Below are positions 61,232-64,000 of a stretch of 64,000 nucleotides of DNA, piece by piece. Position 1 is the stretch's first letter. Each line of letters starts with the position of its first letter. Under the pieces are notes generated by a model. That model made no database searches and was not told the origin of the DNA. It saw nothing but the letters and a program-made list of their open reading frames with translations. The stretch is from NCBI GenBank assembly GCA_041392855.1, contig JAWKLD010000001.1, positions 1,474,001 through 1,538,000 of the forward strand, in the 5' to 3' direction. Origin of the DNA: Flavipsychrobacter sp. Lineage in GTDB: Bacteria > Bacteroidota > Bacteroidia > Chitinophagales > Chitinophagaceae. The translations under genes and the position numbers were made by a program.

Positions 61232-62370
61232 TCTATCTTCTTCAGTAGCTTTTTAGCCTTTCTCTTCTGGCTACTGTTTTCATCTACAAGGCTTTGTAAA
61301 ATTGCCTTGGCAGAAGCATTTTGCCCTAATGCAATATGACATCGTGAGATATTTAATCGGGCTTCATCTCTTTGTTCTCTATCCGCAGAGTTCATCTGCT
61401 TTTTATACTTAGCTAGTGCTGCAGTATAGTTCTTTTGCTCATATAGCTCGTCAGCAGTATACTCTTTAGGAGGTTCTGTTGCTGCTTTTTCCACGGTAGG
61501 TTTTGTGTCTGCAGCGTTATCATAATACTTGGAATTGTTATTAGCAGCATCAAAGCTATTACCCATTCTTGCCCTCACCTCCTTATCTCTATCTTCTACA
61601 GCAGCCAATTTCGCAGCTTGTTCTTTTGCTTTCTTTTCAGCCTCCTGCTTCCCAACTAGTTTCTTATCTGCAACATCTGCCTTTTTAGCCAGCTCTCTTG
61701 CAGCATTATCTTTGGCCATAGCAGCTGTAGCTACCTGCTCCTCAGGCTGCGCCTTACCTAGTTGCTCTTCTTGTGTATTGGGTTCCGGAGGCGCGTCAGT
61801 ACTATTAGCTATACCAATTGTATCTACTACATCATCAATACCAGAAGTGGCTGTATCTACTTCTTCCACCTGTGCTGTAAATTCAGAACTAGGCTTAGGT
61901 GTAGTCTTTTCAATATTTACAGCTTCTGCTACAGTTGTAGTATTCTTTTCTTTTAGCACCCCTCTCAATAGCCATAAAGCACCAATACCTATCACAAGGG
62001 CTGCTGCAATACTTGTGATGCGCCATATACGAATGTTCTTAAAGCTTTTTTCCCTTGGTGTTACTTCCTCTTCTTTAGTTACTGCAGTAGCTGGTTTAGT
62101 TGGCGCGCTGATATATTCCTCAGCATTTGTTTCACCTAAGTGTTGTTTTAAAAACTCTTTAGGAAACAAGTCCATTGCTTTTATAGCCTCAACACTCCCA
62201 CTCTCTTGCAGCCCTTCTACAGCGTCAGAACACAAAGGGCAACTCAACAAGTGCACTTCAGCAGCATGTGCTTCCTCATGCACCATACTGCCTGAAACAT
62301 AACTCTTCAGCTGCTTGGCTGATAAGCAAGCACTGTGGTCAAATATATGTTTCATTTTATCGCTACTCAT
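61228..62370 (-). CDS. Anti-sigma factor with zinc-finger-like domain and TPR tail
   Basis: The 380-residue protein starts with a ZAS-like domain (SACLSAKQLKSYVSGSMVHEEAHAAEVHLLSCPLCSDAVEGL, a Hx3Cx2C metal site). A membrane helix follows at about 112-132 (ITSIAAALVIGIGALWLL). The periplasmic part is a long low-complexity Ala/Glu/Lys/Thr linker (~140-290) and a C-terminal TPR-like region (YTADELYEQKNYTAALAKYKKQM ... HIALGQNASAKAILQSLVDE). It should hold the sigma factor at the membrane and release it on an envelope signal; the TPR part may bind a partner. Its ATG overlaps the sigma stop (ATGAGTAG). Confidence 0.85.
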   Translation of the reverse strand: MSSDKMKHIFDHSACLSAKQLKSYVSGSMVHEEAHAAEVHLLSCPLCSDAVEGLQESGSVEAIKAMDLFPKEFLKQHLGETNAEEYISAPTKPATAVTKEEEVTPREKSFKNIRIWRITSIAAALVIGIGALWLLRGVLKEKNTTTVAEAVNIEKTTPKPSSEFTAQVEEVDTATSGIDDVVDTIGIANSTDAPPEPNTQEEQLGKAQPEEQVATAAMAKDNAARELAKKADVADKKLVGKQEAEKKAKEQAAKLAAVEDRDKEVRARMGNSFDAANNNSKYYDNAADTKPTVEKAATEPPKEYTADELYEQKNYTAALAKYKKQMNSADREQRDEARLNISRCHIALGQNASAKAILQSLVDENSSQKRKAKKLLKKID

Positions 62371-63037
62371 TTTTACCCTTTACTACTGGCGTTAATTTTA
62401 ATTTCAAATTTCTTTTACCGTTCTGTATTGCGCTTTTAACTCTGTTCAGGTCATAACTGGTTTGCCTTGCAATCTCTGCATAACTCATTTTGTGCAGATA
62501 AAAATATTCTACACATATACGTTGGTCACTCTTCAACTCTTTTACAGCCTTCTCCAAATGATCTAGTAAATCTTCTTTCTCAATTCTTTGATGCCAATCG
62601 TCTTCAAATTCCACAACATTCTCTTCCACTAATTCTTGCTCACCAGTAGCTTTATCTTTCCTTAAAATCATAAGGCACTGATTTTTAGCTACTTGATACA
62701 ACCAAGATTTAAAAAACTTTATTTCGAATTTCTTTAAATCTTCCAGTAGCTTAATGAATATCTGCTGACTGGCATCCTTGGCTGCATCTACATCTTTTAG
62801 ATACTTCAGACACACACCATACACCAGATGACTATACCTACCAAACAAGCAGCTGAAGGCTGATTCTTCGTTACGATGAACATAACGATGTATCAGCTCC
62901 TCATCCGGAAGCTTTTGATAATCAGCTAGAACCGTGGTTTGTGGTATTTTTTTAACCTTCGACAACAGTGGAATATACTTATATAAAAATTCAGGGGCTA
63001 ATATAGTGGAAAAATTCGTCTGTATTGTTAAATACAT
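62363..63037 (-). CDS. ECF RNA polymerase sigma factor (second pair)
   Basis: Region 2 is evident in EELIHRYVHRNEESAFSCLFGRYSHLVYGVCLKYLKDVDAAKDASQQIFIKLLEDL and FKSWLYQVAKNQCLMILR. Region 4 is evident in LKSDQRICVEYFYLHKMSYAEIARQTSYDLNRVKSAIQNGKRNLKLKL. ATG 63037 (MYLTIQTNF) is the best ATG, but ~39 residues precede the normal start (DYQKLPDEEL); a TTG at 62966 is also possible. Reading from 63136 would run through the divergent hppA start. It shares 8-base start/stop overlap with its anti-sigma gene, as in the pair at 18.2-19.2 kb. Confidence 0.9.
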   Translation of the reverse strand: MYLTIQTNFSTILAPEFLYKYIPLLSKVKKIPQTTVLADYQKLPDEELIHRYVHRNEESAFSCLFGRYSHLVYGVCLKYLKDVDAAKDASQQIFIKLLEDLKKFEIKFFKSWLYQVAKNQCLMILRKDKATGEQELVEENVVEFEDDWHQRIEKEDLLDHLEKAVKELKSDQRICVEYFYLHKMSYAEIARQTSYDLNRVKSAIQNGKRNLKLKLTPVVKGKNE

Positions 63038-63073
63038 CACTATATTTTGCTTATGTTTTTCGACTCTAACGCC

Positions 63074-63081
63074 TATATTTG
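63074..63081 (+). promoter_or_regulatory. -7 element for hppA
   Basis: TATATTTG, 27 bases before the hppA ATG. A TTG at 63047-63049 gives a spacer of 24 bases, slightly longer than at the other sites. Confidence 0.5.
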
Positions 63082-63108
63082 CAACCTTATTCAAATAACT
63101 ATACATAT

Positions 63109-64000
63109 ATGGACATGTTCTACCTCGTTCCGGCATTCGGCATTTTAGCCTTGTTGTATACGATGATCAAAAGCTCTTGGGTGAGCAAGCAAGATGCAGG
63201 TACTGACCGCATGAAAGAAATTGCTAACCACATTGCTGATGGAGCTATGGCTTTCTTGAAAGCAGAGTACAAAGTAATGGCTTACTTCGTTATCATTGCG
63301 GGTATCCTACTTGCCATTATGGGTAGCAACAATGAAAATTCAAGTTGGATAATTGCCATTGCCTTCCTTATTGGTGCTTGTTTTAGCGCTATTGCAGGTT
63401 TTATCGGTATGCGTATTGCTACAAAAGCTAACGTGCGTACGGCACATGCAGCTCGTAGCAGCCTAAGCAAAGCGCTAAATGTATCCTTCAGCGGTGGTGC
63501 TGTTATGGGCATGGGTGTTGCCGGTCTTGCTGTATTAGGTTTGGGTAGCTTGTTCATCGTTTTCAAAATGATGTTTGTTCCTGAAGGTGCTGCTGTTAGC
63601 AGTCACGAAATGGAAAAAGCTATTGAGGTATTAACTGGTTTCTCTCTTGGTGCTGAGAGTATCGCTCTATTTGCACGTGTTGGTGGTGGTATATATACTA
63701 AAGCTGCTGACGTAGGTGCTGACCTTGTTGGTAAAGTAGAGGCTGGTATCCCTGAAGATGACCCACGTAACCCTGCTACTATCGCTGATAACGTAGGTGA
63801 TAACGTAGGTGACGTAGCTGGTATGGGTGCTGACCTTTTTGGTTCTTACGTTGCTACAGTACTAGCTACTATGGTACTTGGTCGTGAAACAGCTACACTA
63901 GCTAACGTAGCAGAAAAATTCAGTGGGTTCGGACCAATACTTTTGCCAATGCTGATAGCAGGTGTAGGTATTGTGTTTTCTATCATAGGCACTTTATTCA
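63109..64000 (+). CDS. hppA: Membrane-bound ion-pumping pyrophosphatase, N-terminal part (runs off the window)
   Basis: 297 codons are present and the gene continues past the edge. Starting MDMFYLVPAFGILALLYTMIKSSWVSKQDAGTDRMKEIANHI, it shows several membrane helices and the hallmark pyrophosphate-binding segments GGGIYTKAADVGADLVGKVEAGIPEDDPRNPATIADNVGDNVGDVAGMGADLFGSY (about residues 190-245). It hydrolyses PPi to pump H+ and/or Na+ across the inner membrane. The residues that tell K+-dependent from K+-independent and Na+ from H+ types lie beyond the window. Codon use is strongly biased (GGT, GCT, CGT, CTT), suggesting high expression. Confidence 0.95.
   Translation, partial: MDMFYLVPAFGILALLYTMIKSSWVSKQDAGTDRMKEIANHIADGAMAFLKAEYKVMAYFVIIAGILLAIMGSNNENSSWIIAIAFLIGACFSAIAGFIGMRIATKANVRTAHAARSSLSKALNVSFSGGAVMGMGVAGLAVLGLGSLFIVFKMMFVPEGAAVSSHEMEKAIEVLTGFSLGAESIALFARVGGGIYTKAADVGADLVGKVEAGIPEDDPRNPATIADNVGDNVGDVAGMGADLFGSYVATVLATMVLGRETATLANVAEKFSGFGPILLPMLIAGVGIVFSIIGTLF

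Noticed and set aside
61529..62302. A 257-codon open frame on the plus strand inside the anti-sigma gene
   Set aside because: It is the antisense shadow of the Ala/Glu/Lys-rich linker; the Ser/Ala-rich composition has no domain, and the minus-strand reading gives a clear ZAS-TM-TPR protein.
1..64000. CRISPR arrays, insertion sequences, prophage and tRNA/rRNA genes
   Set aside because: I looked for regular direct repeats, transposase or integrase motifs and cloverleaf-like or rRNA sequences and found none I could support.

Overview
The window looks like chromosomal core and semi-core DNA from a Bacteroidota bacterium, most likely of the Chitinophagales/Chitinophagaceae type. Several things point there: secreted proteins ending in type IX secretion (T9SS) sorting tails (6717-9356, 17159-18175, 47687-49945), families typical of this phylum (DUF4835, DUF4296, DUF4199, DUF6580, a ~1100-residue SecA), ECF sigma/anti-sigma pairs of the Bacteroidota kind, and upstream sites matching the phylum's promoter consensus TTG-N19-22-TAnnTTTG. 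The DNA is AT-rich. I see no rRNA, recognisable tRNA, insertion sequence, prophage or CRISPR array.

Layout. 1-6.7 kb: the start of recN, an RlmI-like rRNA methyltransferase, a secreted repeat protein, secA and a DUF6580 membrane protein. 6.7-13.3 kb: a T9SS beta-propeller protein, a small 2TM protein, a soluble TPR hybrid histidine kinase (HisKA-HATPase-REC-HPt) and a receiver protein with a C-terminal membrane helix. 13.3-19.2 kb: an aminotransferase, the DUF4296-DUF4835-coaBC run, a T9SS DNRLRE protein and a first ECF sigma/anti-sigma pair. 19.3-29.5 kb: two related outer-membrane-type proteins, GNAT, acyl-CoA dehydrogenase, a GldM-like secreted protein, SDR, DEAD helicase, RlpA, SET, pterin dehydratase, M14 peptidase and a small lipoprotein. 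29.8-32 kb: VOC, DUF4199, a membrane-anchored LuxR regulator and a lipoprotein. 32-47.6 kb: two uvrA paralogues flank a Ca/Na exchanger, a fused oligopeptide ABC ATPase, AMP nucleosidase, an orphan HsdR_N protein, an S41 protease, a GlcNAc kinase-like protein, a large OmpA-like protein and a polyprenyl synthase. 47.7-64 kb: an M12B metalloprotease with a neighbouring lipoprotein that resembles its propeptide, copA, tsaE, a LysE transporter, a long PurF-type protein, a T9SS-tail remnant, an M1 peptidase fused to a barrel-like C-terminus, YegP, a DHp-only membrane protein, a second sigma/anti-sigma pair, and the start of the membrane pyrophosphatase gene hppA.

How it fits together. Several genes serve the cell envelope (SecA export, T9SS cargo, OmpA, RlpA, secreted peptidases). 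Others form signalling sets (hybrid kinase with membrane receiver; two sigma/anti-sigma modules; membrane LuxR with DUF4199) or are housekeeping (DNA repair, CoA, purine, tRNA t6A, copper export). The strongest leads for something undescribed are the lipoprotein/M12B propeptide pair, the M1-barrel fusion, the membrane-anchored receiver next to the TPR phosphorelay kinase, the DHp-only membrane protein, and an unexplained plus-strand terminator near 59.7 kb that may end a small RNA. All assignments come from reading the sequence; no database search was run.
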